Below are positions 21,949 to 33,051 of a DNA stretch of 64,000 nucleotides, piece after piece. The translations under genes and the position numbers were made by a program. The DNA lies in assembly GCA_036927565.1 (NCBI GenBank), contig JAYESD010000002.1:229731605-229795604 (forward strand), written 5' to 3'. The notes below the pieces were generated by a model. That model did no database searches, had not been told where the DNA came from, and saw only the letters and a program-made list of their open reading frames with translations. How positions within the stretch are numbered: the stretch's first letter is position 1; each line of letters opens with the position of its first letter. This DNA is from Tuctoria greenei (Eukaryota; Streptophyta; Magnoliopsida; Poales; Poaceae).

Positions 21949-22173
21949 TTAGGACTCCAATGAATCAAGAAACTTGGAGGTAACACTTGTATCTTGATGA
22001 TCTAGGGTTGGTGATGAACTTGGAGATGAATTGGTGATGAAGAACGAAAGCTTGGTGGAGATCTTGATCCTCCTTCGTTTCCTCCTCTTCTTCTTCTTGC
22101 TTGAGATCTTCTCCTCCCTCCTTGATGGTGTCTCCTCACGAACTAGGGTTTGGGTGGGGTGGAAAAGTGGCAA
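21949..22173 (-). other. LTR-encoded 74-codon leader ORF of chromovirus A
   Basis: Starts about 30 bp after the minus-strand TATA box (22202-22209), so it would be the first ORF of the transcript. It encodes a basic peptide with a 'SSKKKKRRKRRR' tract. The 5' LTR copy (44740-44964) is also open and differs at a handful of residues. In chromovirus B a one-base loss near 58980 breaks it. Translation is inferred only. Confidence 0.5.
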
Positions 22174-22378
22174 ATAGATGTCAAGCCAAGGGGTGGGGTT
22201 GTTTATATAGAGGTGGAGGCTAGGGTTAGATGGATTTCGAGTTTGAGAGGAGTAGAGACCGGTTTAGAGTCCTACATGGGATCTAAAAGAGTTAGGCACG
22301 ACATCCCTAGGCCCACTTAATGTGAAACCCAAGAAACGAGTCATAAAACGAAAGATCAATTCAGAGTTGCGAAATATC

Positions 22379-22692
22379 AGACAAGTCCGAAAAGGATCGG
22401 ACTGGTCCGAAATTGTCCAGAGAGAAAATCGGACAAGTCTGGCCTAAAATCGGACAAGTCTGACTTTAGTCAGAGAGGAAATCGGACAAGTCCGCTGGAA
22501 CACCTGACTAGTCCGAAAACGTCCAGGGACAAATTTTCAAGGATTATTGGAATATCGGACTAGTCCGCACAAAATCGGACAAGTCCGAAGGTTTCCAGAG
22601 GCAAAATCGGACTAGTCCGCAGCAAAAACGGACAAGTCCGTTTTTAGTCAGAGAGAAATCGGACTAGTCCTTAGTAAAATTGGACTACTCCG
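22379..22692. repeat. palindrome array in chromovirus A 3' LTR
   Basis: Exact CGGACAAGTCCG at 22483, 22576 and 22629 and CGGACTAGTCCG at 22556 and 22608, with further degenerate copies. Spacers such as 'ccagaggcaaaatcggact' recur in the copia LTR array. It lies upstream of the TATA box in minus-strand sense. Confidence 0.9.
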
Positions 22693-25600
22693 CACTTTCC
22701 TGCATTTTAAGTGCAGTTTTGTTCCAAATCAATTTTAAATGCTCCAAATCAATTTTAAACTTGTTCCTCTTGATGTGGGTTAATGTTAAACATGTATATG
22801 AATGTATGTAGGGCATGATGCATGAAAATGAGGGTGTTACAAACCTACCCCCCTTAAAATGAATCTCGCCCTCGAGATTCGACGTGGAAGAGAAGAGATA
22901 GGGAAATTCCTTCTTGAGATCATCCTCCAATTCCCACGTCGCTTCTTTTTCTCCGTGGTGCTTCCATTGAACTTTACACCATCGAATCACCTTGTTCCTT
23001 GTGACTCCCTCCTTGGTTTCCAAGATCTTAACCGGTTGCTCGGCATAAGTCAAATGTTCCTCTAGTTCCAATCCTTCCATGGGCACTTATTCGTCCGGTA
23101 CTCTCAAGCACTTCTTGAGCTGAGAAACATGAAAGACATCATGTACGTCTGAAAGATGAGTTGGCATCTCCAACTTATACACTACTTCTCCTCTTTTGTC
23201 TAAAATCTTGAATGGTCCAATGTATCGAGGTGCTAGCTTGCCTATTATGTTAAACCTCTTATGACCTCTTATTGGTGACACCTTGAGATAAACAAAATCT
23301 CCCACTTCAAAGGTTAATTTCCTTCTCCTATTGTCCGCATAGCCTTTTTGTCTTGATTGGGCAGCCCTCAAGTTTTCACGAATTATTTGGACTTGCTTTT
23401 CGGCTTCTTGCAACACATCTGGACCAAATACTTGAGTTTCCCTTGCTTCATTCAAGAATAAAGGTGTCCTACAATTCCTTCCATAAAGCGCTTGATATGG
23501 TGACATTTTCAAGCTTGCTTGGTAACTATTGTTGTATGAAAATTCCGCGTATGGCAAGCTTTTGTCCCAACCTTTCCCATGCTTTAAAGCACAAGCTCTT
23601 AACATGTCCTCTAAAATCTGGTTGGTCCTCTCGTTTATCCATCCGTTTGAGGGTGATATGTCAAACTTAAATTCAGCCTCGTTCCCAAAGCTTCATGCAA
23701 TTTCTACCAAAATCTGGAGGTAAATTGAGAATCCCTATCTGAGACTATCGTCTTCGGTACTCCGTGTCGACATAAAATATGCTCCATGTATATTTCGGCC
23801 AATCGTGTAGCTGTATATTTGGTCTTCACAGGGACAAAATGAGCTGACTTGGTTAAGCGATCCACAATTACCCAAATTGAGTCATACCCGGACTGAGTAC
23901 GTGGTAACCCAACTATGAAGTCCATTCCAATTTCTTCCCACTTCCATTCCGGGAACTTCAATGGTTGCAATAATCCAGCTGGCCTTTGATGTTCCGCCTT
24001 GACTCGTTGACACACATCACACAATGCTACATATTCAGCTATGTCCTTTTTCATGCTATCCCACCAATAGCAAGCCTTCAAGTCTTTGTACATCTTCGTA
24101 CAACCGGGATGAATTGAGTAAGGTGAGGCATGTGCCTCTTTTAATATCGTCTCCCGAATATGCTTCACTTTAGGAACGACAATCCTTTTTCCCAGCCATA
24201 GGGTACCATGTCATCCTCATCAAATCTGAATTCTCTCCCTTCTTCGGTCCTTTCCTTGATTTCCTTGATCTCCTCATCCGTGGTTTATGCTCCTCGAATT
24301 TCTTGCTCCAAGGTTGGTTTTAACTCCATCATTCCCATCTCATTCACAAATCCAAGATTCAACCGTTCAAACTCCCTGCATAACTCAGATGGCAATTCTC
24401 GAACCGTGAGTTCATTGCTTACTCCTTTCCTACTCAATGCATCGGCCACTACGTTGGCTTTTCCTGGATGATAGTTGATCCCCAAATCATAATCTTTGAT
24501 GAGCTCCAACCATCTTCGTTGCCTCAAATTCAGATCCGTTTGTGTGAAAATATACTTCAAACTCTTATGATCCGTATAAATTTCACACCTATGTCCAAGG
24601 ATGTAGTGTCTCCAAACTTTCAGTGCATGTACCACGGCTGCAAGTTCTAAATCATGCGTTGGGTAATTCTGCTCATGTTTCTTCAATTGTCTCGATGCAT
24701 AGGAGACCATTTGACCTTCTTGCATCAATACACATCCAAGTCCTTGTCTCGAAGCATCGCAATAAATATCAAAACTCTTGCTCACATCTAGCAGTACCAA
24801 AACTGGGGCTGTTGTCAACCTCTTCTTTAACTCCTCAAAACTGTTTTGACAAGCTTGAGTCCATTGGAAAGCCTTTCCCTTCATTAGCAACTCCATCATA
24901 GGCTTGGCTATCCTGGAAGTCCTTGATGAATCTACGTAATATCTAGCCATCCAAATAAAACTCCTTATTTCCTTTACGTTTTGCGGCGGTTGCCACTTCA
25001 ACACGTCTCTCACTTTTCCAGGGTCAACCGATACTCCTCCTCCTGAAATTATATGACCCAAAAACGACACCTCTTTCAACCAAAACTGACACTTGTTGAA
25101 CTTGGAATACAATTGATGCTCCCTCAATTTTTGCAACGTAAGCCTCAAGTTTTCCTCATGTTCTTTCTCATCCTTCGAGTAGATCATAATGTCATCAATA
25201 AACACCACAACAAATCTATCCAACTACTCCATGAAGACCTTATTCATGAGGTACATAAAGTAGGCAGGTGCATTTGTCAATCCAAAAGACATCACAGTGT
25301 ACTCATAAGATCCATATCGTGTCCTAAAAGGTGTCTTAGGTATGTCCGACGACCTAATCTTCATTTGAAAGTATCCCGACCTCAAATCAATCTTAGAGAA
25401 GACACAAGCACCCTTCATCTGATCAAACAAGTCTTCTATGCGTGGCAAGGTGTACTTGTTCTTGATTTTCACCTCGTTGAGAGCTCGGTAATCTACGCAC
25501 ATCCTTTGGGATCTATTCTTCTTGTCCACAAATAGAACGGGTGCTCCCCAAGGTGAAGAGCTTGGGCGAATAAAACCTTTCTCTAGTTGCTCTTGAATTT

Positions 25601-27398
25601 GTTTCTTGAGCTCCGCTAATTCCATAGGATGCATCCTATACGGCCTCTTAGCTATAGGTGCAGTTCCAGGTATTAAATCAATAACAAACTCAATGTCTCG
25701 ATCAGGTGGCACACCTGGCAACTCGTCCAGAAAAACATCCAAAAATTCACACACCACCGGAATCTCCTCAATTGCGGCACCATCCATATGATTCAGCTCC
25801 AATTGCTTCGGTGCAGTTTGAGATGCTTCAAATTCTTTGGTGATCCCTTCTTCATTAGTCAACTTCACCGTCTTCGTGGAACAATCAATAACTCCATTGT
25901 GCTTCCTTAACCAGTCCATACCAAGTATAATGTCCAATCCTTGAGAATCCAAAATGATGAGGTTGGCAGAGAAGTCTACCGCCCTTATTCTAAGGCTTAC
26001 TTTTGGACATACTATATTTGTCTTCATCTCTCCTCCAGGAGACTTAACCAATAGAGTAAAATTCATATGAGAGATAGGCAAACTATACTTGGCAACATAC
26101 TTTGATGCAATGAATGAATGCGATGCTCCAGAATCAAATAACATAGTCGCGGGATTGGAGTTGGCGAGAAACATACCAATGACCACGTCATTCGGTTGTT
26201 GAGCATCCTCCATAGAGACATGGTTCACATTGCCACAAGCAAAATTCTGTTGTCCATGGTTCCCTTGTAGTTGTCCTCCATTGGGTCTTGGGTTTTGCCT
26301 CGGTGCATTGCTTCCTTGACCAAGGCCTAACTTAGGACATTGATGCGCAAAGTGTCCAGCTTCTCCACAAGTATAGCACTTCTTAACTCCACAAGAATTA
26401 TTGGGATGAGCTTGGTTTTGAGCATTGGCACCAGGAAAGTTAGCACGAGGTGCAAAAGGCATTGGAGGCCTAGGTGCTTGCATAACAGGGCACTGCTGCA
26501 CAAATTGAGCAGGGTGCGGTGCATAACCAGGGCACTGTATAGGAGTGGAGGAGCTGTAGTATGGCGCATTAGGAGGCGCAAAACGAGGGCGCACATTACT
26601 TCCTTGTTTCTATCCTTGATATGGCGCCTTCCTCTTGTTATCTTGTTCCATCTCACGAATCTTGTTCTCAACCATAATTGCTTTGTCCACAAGCTTCTGG
26701 AAATTTGCATAATCACAATTGAGTAGTTGCACTTGGATTTCATTGTTCAAGCCCCTCATGAACAAGTATTGTTTTCGGCTGTCCCGACTAACATCCTCAG
26801 GCACATATCTTGAGAGTTGAATGAACTTATTGAGATATTCACTCACGCTTGATTTTCCTTGCCTTAAGTTCTAAAATTCTTGCCGCTTCAAGATCATAAC
26901 TCCCTCGGGCACATAATGAGAACGGAAGCTCTCTTTGAATTCGGCCCAAGTAATTCTCTCTTGGTTCTCATGAGCATTGCATAAAGAATCCCACCAGTCA
27001 GCAGCTACCCCAACTAGTTGATGAGAAGCGAATAAGACCTTCTCCCGGTCACTGCATTGGACAATAGCAAGTTTCTTCTCCATGAACTTGAGCCAATCAT
27101 CCGCATCCATAGGGTCAGCAGCTTGAGCAAAGGTTGGTGACCTAGTCCTCATAAACTCTCCCAATCGGTTATGAGGAGGCGTAGGTGGCGGTGGAGGAAT
27201 GTGGGGCTGATGGTTGATGTTGCCAGCCTGCAGTTGTCCAATTGTTTGTATCATGGTCTGCATGAGCTGGTTCTGCATTGCCAATAGCTGCTCAATATTG
27301 ATAGCTCCATGAGCAGGCCCTTGTCAATTGTTGTTCTGAGGTACTTCATGGTTCTCCTCCTCATCATTAGCATCCCTCTGGTTGCGAGTCCTCACCAT
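22685..27398 (-). pseudogene. chromovirus A gag-pol polyprotein, broken
   Basis: A single ancestral frame from ATG 27398 on the minus strand. Gag: 'DPMDADDWLKFMEKKL', 'GVAADWWDSL', 'SVSEYLNKFIQLSRY', zinc knuckle 'CYTCGEAGHFAHQC' (26378-26337). Protease 'MLFDSGASHSFIAS' (about 26140). RT 'MCVDYRALNEVKIKNKYTLP', 'YTVMSFGLTNAPAYF', 'VFIDDIMIYSKD' (about 25200). RNase H 'IYCDASRQGLGCVLMQEG' and 'IYTDHKSLKYIF'. Integrase 'CDVCQRVKAEHQ', 'GMDFIVGLPR', 'IVSDRDSQF'. A chromodomain-like end 'NKVIRWCKVQWKHHGEKEATWE'. Stops include TAG 25224-25226 just before the active site and one near 23087; frameshifts lie near 24200 and 23690. The frame runs on through the PPT into the LTR. Confidence 0.93.
22842..22860 (-). 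other. chromovirus A polypurine tract
   Basis: On the minus strand AAGGGGGGTAGGTT precedes the LTR start TGTAACACCC. Identical in chromovirus B at 59790-59808. Confidence 0.8.
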
Positions 27399-27643
27399 CT
27401 GAAGAAAAGCAATAGGTAAGAATTAGAAAACGTCCCCAACTATATGCATCAAGGAATATGAAACTAGACCACTAACTAGCCTACGTGGACATGGCAATGC
27501 TAAAGCATTCCAAAATCCTCTATTAAGCACCCAAGCAAACAATATATAGCAACAGCACATCAACCAAAATACATCGGTCCCTGAGTGTTCCTATGTGCTC
27601 TAAAGTGTCCATTCTATCTAGGTTGCATCCTACGGTCAACCAA

Positions 27644-27655
27644 GCTCTGATACCA
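27644..27655 (-). other. chromovirus A PBS, initiator tRNA-Met
   Basis: GCTCTGATACCA on the plus strand, i.e. TGGTATCAGAGC on the minus strand, 3 bp inside the 5' LTR edge at 27659. Confidence 0.9.
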
Positions 27656-27666
27656 AATTGTGACGC

Positions 27667-28263
27667 TGTCGGTGGTTTTGATCCGGCAGATCTCCCGACA
27701 CTACTAAAGTGTTAGAGGAGTTTGAGGTTCGGTATGGGCACGCGGAGATTCCAGAAGTTTAATTGCCCTTAATGACTAAGTTATGGGCTTTGACAGCACC
27801 GTTACTGGTAATTAAGGTCGTCCGATCGTGTTTCATTAATATAGTATTAATGACACTTGATTGGGCCTTGAAGTCCTTGATTCCCCTTTGAAGATCCGAG
27901 CCGTTGTGGAGTCTTCCGGAGGTTAGAGGCTGAAGATCCGATGGTTGGACACGTGGCAGCGCTGGAGCACACTGTGGGGAACAGATAGGTCCGGTGTTAC
28001 CCGACACGTGTCAGTTCCGGAGCTTCCCTCGGTCTGGGGTTAGGTCCGGGGGTGCCATTTCGGTACATAGCCCGGAGCATCCCCCTTGTGGGCGGTAGCT
28101 CCGGTTTGATAGTACACGTGGCGACCCTGGGACTAACCATGTTGGAGAAGCGGGTCCGGTTAGTTCTGACATGTGGGCCTCCGAAGGTCTTCAAATCAAG
28201 TAGATGACGTTCCCTTGACACCTTTGCAATCCCAAGGAGTATATGGTACCCAGGGTACCGACA
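27667..28263 (-). repeat. Tat B left LTR, inverted, with promoter region deleted
   Basis: 597 bp; the minus strand reads TGTCGGTACCC...CCACCGACA. Compared with the 864-bp right LTR it lacks about 270 bp between 'GGCAATTAAAC' and 'TTCTGGAATCTCC', the part with the TATA box. The PPT complement GTGGCCCCCTGGG follows at 28264. Confidence 0.88.
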
Positions 28264-28796
28264 GTGGCCCCCTGGGCCCACCTCTGGGGAAGACCCCTTG
28301 GGTGAAGTCATTCCGCCGGAGGTGAGTCCATCCTTTGACTTTTGAACTGAGTCTTCAAAGGTCTTCGGATGTGCCATTGGCGATAGTTTGGAGTTAAATC
28401 CTCGCCGCATGGCATGTCCCGTGTGCGGCAAATGAGATCTTTGGCGTGCGGATCTCACGCAATTGAAGGTCGCCGGTTCCCGATACGAAAATCGTATCGG
28501 TTCCGTGCGCCTTGTCAGGCCGCCGCCTTCGGGCTTCCCGCCTCATGATGACAACCGTTCGCCTGGGTAAGAATCTCGACTTGATCGTCGGGGTGGTCTC
28601 GGGCCCTCTTGTCATCGTCTGGGTGGAATTTTTGAGTAGTATCTTCGACTTCCTTGCGGTTTCCATCCAAGCGTTGCGGGGGCTTACTTAAGGAGGAAAG
28701 CGCGCACCGTCTGGAGTTCTTTACGCCTCTCATCTGATCTTGCGCTCAAACTCCCAACTTGTGCTCGCTTTTCCTCTCTTGCCTTGCTGTGCTGCG

Positions 28797-30050
28797 ATGG
28801 AGTTGGGTCTTCGCGAGAGTCGTTTGAAGACCGAAGGTGACTTGAAGAAGGTTCGGGCCCTCATGGGATGGTCAGCAGACTTCTTCAATTGTCTGGTCCG
28901 CGGTGGAAGAGAGCTCCCATTCGAGAAGGAGCACGCCGACGAGATGGTGTACTTCTCTTCGTACGCCATGGTGGGGTTGAACCCACCTTTTTCCTCCTTT
29001 TTCTTGATGCTGCTAGACTTTTATGGTCTGCAGCTATACCACCTTGGCCCCCACTCCATTCTTCTTGTGTCTATCTTCGTCCACTTCTGTGAAATGTGGG
29101 TGGGCATCCCCCCCTGCATTGAACTTTTCCGGACCTTCTTCACCGTCCATACCACCGGTAGGAGTAATGAGTACCTTGGCTTCTATTACTTCGTGAAGCG
29201 CAAGAAGTGCCCATTCAAGTACCTCCGGTCGTTTCCCTCTGGAAAGTGGGATGATTGGAATAAGGACTGGATAGTCATCCGGGTGGAGGAGCACGAGAAG
29301 CTAGAGCTGCCCGAAGGCCTCCCCAACATCAACACTGCAGTCTGGAGTGAAGCTCCGGTGCTGTCGGATGCCTTCAACCCTGCTCTGACCAGGATCCACC
29401 AGTGCGTGGAGGGAGGATTAACTCCTCTGGCGGTATTTTGCAACTTCCTGGTCAACAGGTGGGCACCGCTGAAGAGGAGAGAAAAACTCGCTTGGGCCCT
29501 CAACAGCGTGATGGACGACGATCGGGTCAAGATCGGACTGAAGTCCAACATGGCGGGGGCAACCTTGGAGTTACATCTCAAAAGTTCCAGCACGGCATCG
29601 ACGTGGCGGGAGATGACTTGACCCCTCCATCAGCCTTTCTCCCTCTGAACGTGGAAGTAGAGTTCAGCAGGGAGCTTCGACGGACGATGCCGGTGCTTGA
29701 CGACCTTGGTGTCGTCGAGAGAAGATCGACCTCCAGGGTGGTGATCCCTGGGGCTTCCGAAGGTGGTTCCGACCCAGCCCCTAAGCCAAGGATCGAAGTC
29801 GTCGGCAAGGGCAAGGAATCGGCGGACGAACCCTTGAGCCGAAAGAGGAAACTGCAGCATGCCGACAGAAGGTCCGTCAGGCCTGCAACCTCTGCACCAG
29901 CTCCTTCTCCCCGGAGGGGGAGGTCTTCTACAACTGCGGCGACCGTACCCGCAGCGGCATCTTCCGGGGGTGCTAGCTCCGGGCATGCGACTCCATCACC
30001 AGGGCCAGTTGAGGCCTCTAGGTCCGAAGGTCCTTCCCGGTCGAGGAGGG
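28797..30050 (+). pseudogene. antisense gene exon 1 in the inverted left arm, broken
   Basis: Same gene as on the minus strand of Tat A (20094) and Tat B (41454), here on the plus strand because the arm is inverted. From ATG 28797 the Transposase_28-like domain is uninterrupted ('KVRALMGWSADFFNCL', 'LDFYGLQLYHLGPHSILL', 'YYFVKRKKCPFKYL', 'MDDDRVKIGLKSNM'), more intact than the right-arm copy. A one-base loss near 29582 shifts the frame; the rest ('PLNVEVEFSRELRRTMPVLD', 'SRKRKLQHAD') runs in the second frame until the sequence jumps into LTR at about 30050, before the intron. Confidence 0.8.
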
Positions 30051-30597
30051 CCTATCTGTTCCCCATAGTGTGCTCCGGCGCTGCCACGTGTCCAACCGTC
30101 AGATCTTCAGCCTCTAACCTTCGGAAGACTCCACAATGGCTCCGGATCTTCAAAGGGGAATCAAGGACTTCAAGACCCGATCAAGTGTCATTAATACTAT
30201 ATTAATGACACACGATCGGATGACCTTAATTACCAGTAACAGTGTTGAATGTGTATCAATATCAGTAACCGTCGGGGCCACATGTTGGGCCAGGCTAACT
30301 TGTAACGGCCTGCCCTTGTACTATAAAAGGACAGGTCGACGATACATAGGACACACTCTCCGGAGACACGCTGACTTTACACTCTCGGCTGACGTTGAGC
30401 TCATACATCCAATACAACACCAACACACCCCGTGGAGTAGGGTATTACGCTCAGGCGGCCCAAACCACGTAAATCATTGTGTCCCTTGTGTCACTCGACA
30501 TCTCACCTTCTGGAATCTCCGCGCGCCCATACCGAACCTCAAACTCCTCTAACACTTTAGTAGTGTCGGGAGATCTGCCGGATCAAAACCACCGACA
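30051..30597 (+). repeat. Tat B internal LTR, 5'-truncated
   Basis: It starts mid-LTR at CCTATCTGTTCC, matching 42251 onward of the right LTR, and ends ACCGACA before a normal PBS at 30600. It lacks about 54 bp between 'CCAGTAACAG' and 'TGTTGAATGTG'. The TATA hairpin is at 30307-30337. The join to the left arm shares the bases CCT. Confidence 0.87.
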
Positions 30598-30634
30598 GTT
30601 GGCGCGCCAGGTAGGGGGGCCGGAGATTTCAAGA

Positions 30635-33051
30635 ATGGTGAACTCAGCCACTGGATCATCCAATGGTCATCCCGCTGTTCAAGCTGTTGGGGGTAATCCC
30701 TCCAATATGCAGCCACCAGCAGGAACCACAGTTCCAGTAGGAGTCACACTTCCACCACCGCCGCCTCCACCAGCAAATCAAGCTGGACAACGCGATGGTG
30801 CACCGGTGTCAATCACTGCGTCGGCGAATCTTGGCAACCAGGAACACGCGCTTCATGCAGCACGTACTCTTCTTCAGCGCCCACCACCTCCGGACGCATC
30901 CCGGGATGCAATGGAGCAGTGGAGGGCCGATGTGGAACACTTGGTTGCAGCAGCAGCCGACCGCGTCAGCAACCAGGGTCCTCCTCCTTCAGGACGGGCC
31001 CCGTCGCAGCGACGGACCTTGTCTGGCAGACTTGGTCCGCACGTTTCCAACAACAGGAGATGTGCTGCATCACAGCAGGTGACATCGTTGCCCCCCGGGG
31101 CACGATGCACTCACATAGTATCAAGGCTTTCAACTCATGACCTCCGAGCGGAGCTTGATCGCCGATATCGCCAACAAGACGGCCGAGTCCATATTGAGCA
31201 TGCTCGTGAAAGACGAGAAGCTCAAGACATTCCTGCTCCGGAAGGAGTAGGAGGAGGCTGTTCAGCCCTGGCCATGCATTGCGTATGGTCAGGTGGCCAC
31301 AGAAGTTCCGGCCTCACCTGCCGGAGAAGTTCGACGGGACCGTTAATCCTGTCAAATTTCTTCAGATTTACTCCACTGCTATCTTGGCAGCTGGAGGAAA
31401 TGAGGCTGTCATGGCCAATTATTTCCCAGTGGCTTTAACTGGGACCGCCAGGTCTTGGTTTATGAGTCTTCCACCCAACTCCATCAGCAGTTGGGAGGAG
31501 TTGTGCCGGCAGTTCACCGCCAACTTTGCGAGTTCTTACACCCGACCAGGCACTGAACTGGACCTTTTTGCAGTTGTGCAAAAAGGAGGAGAATCCCTGC
31601 GTTCATTCATCCAGAGATTCTCTCAGGTACGAAAAACTATCCCTTCTATCTCTAGTGACTCTGTCATCGTGGAATTTAGACAGGGAGTGCGGGATAAGAA
31701 AATGCTGGAGAAACTGGCAATCAAGAAGATTACTAGTGTCACGGAACTCTTCAGCTTGGCTGACAAATGTGCCAGAGCTGCGGAGGGCCGTGAAATGCAC
31801 TCCAAACCAACTCCGGGGGATCACAAGAAATCCTCCAAAGGAGAAGCCGCTACCTCTGGAAGTGTCAAGAAGAAGAAAAAGACCAACGGCGAGAAGAAGC
31901 CGTCGGCCGTTGCATCCAATGCTGCAGCTGCTGCAGCTTCGGGTGGCCGGGGGTCACGCCCTGAGAAGCGACCTCGACCGTCTTCTGAAGACGGTGGCAA
32001 ACCCAAGGTGTGGTGTCCAATTCACAAAACGGACAGCCACAGTTTGGAAGACTGCCGGGAGGTCCAAAACCTTGTCGAGCGCTACAACAAGCGCCGGGAA
32101 GAAGCTCCTTTCAGACAGAGGGAAGGAAAACAAAAAGTCGACGAAGCTCCGACTGAAGAGGAGTTAGGTTTTCAGGATCCCAAAAAGGTCCTGAAGGTCG
32201 TCTACACCTGCGTCGACGACGATTCCGACGTCTCTGACAACGGGCATCGAAAGACCATGAACACCATTTTTGGTGGATCATGGGACATCACCTCCCGCCG
32301 CGTCATCAAGACTATGCGTCGGGACATGGCTGTTGTAGCTCCTACAGCCAGGGCGAAGCCTCATCGGAAGTGCATGGACACAGCCATCACTTTTGATGCT
32401 TCGGACTACCCTCGAAGCATGGTTGGAGCAGGTCAGCTACCTTTGGTGGTATCTCCTACCATCAATAACATCCAGCTCCACCATGTCATGGTAGACGGAG
32501 GTTCGGGGCTCAACCTCATAAGCTTCAAAGCTTTTACCAAGCTTCAGCTCCGACCTTCGGATCTCCACCCCTCCCGACCTTTCTCCGGAGTAGGTCCGGG
32601 AGCCATTACCCCACTCGGAGCTATTACCCTCCCCGTTACCTTCGGGACCCGGGAGAAGTATCGCACAGAGAAGTTGGTCTTTGACGTTGCTCAGATCAAC
32701 TTACCCTTCAATGCCATCTTGGGTAGGCCTGCCTTGTACAAATTCATGGCAGCTGCTCATTATGGTTACCTGGTGTTAAAGATGCCAACACCAGTAGGCA
32801 TTCTTTGGATCTGCGGAGATCGTACTGCCGGAGTAACTGCTCTGGAAGAACTCCATGCGCTTACTACGGCGCAAGAGGAGGACTCCAGGCAGGAGCAAGC
32901 TCCAAAACCCCCAAGCATTCGTCAGCGAGGCTCGACTTCTGCACCTCGTGTGCAGCCAAGCGGCGACACCGACATTCCCGTCAAAGTCATCCAAATCGGT
33001 TCCGATGCCGCTCAGACCACCCGTATATCGGGGGGATTGAACGACAAATAG
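30635..33051 (+). pseudogene. Tat B gag and protease, broken
   Basis: Gag starts at ATG 30635, which follows the PBS. The frame shifts by one base near 31280 (CATTGC for CACCTGC in copy A) and then stays open to TAG 33049-33051. Core boxes match copy A: 'LPEKFDGTVNPVKFLQIYST', 'SFIQRFSQVRKTI', 'KVWCPIHKTDSHSLEDCREV' and the protease loop 'MVDGGSGLNLIS' (about 32490-32525). Unlike copy A it has no stop within gag or protease, so the frameshift is the only lesion before the shared TAG. Confidence 0.88.

Larger units (their letters stand above)
12561..22841 (-). repeat. chromovirus A 3' LTR, interrupted by Tat A
   Basis: The left edge is TGTGACGCTCGG and the right edge GGGTGTTACA, so the minus-strand LTR reads TGTAACACCC...GCGTCACA. 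Two parts, 12561-13965 and 21468-22841, are continuous once Tat A and one CCATC are removed. The minus-strand TATA (TATATAAA) is at 22202-22209. Differences from the 5' LTR are about 4-6 per 100 bp in the parts I compared by eye. Confidence 0.9.
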
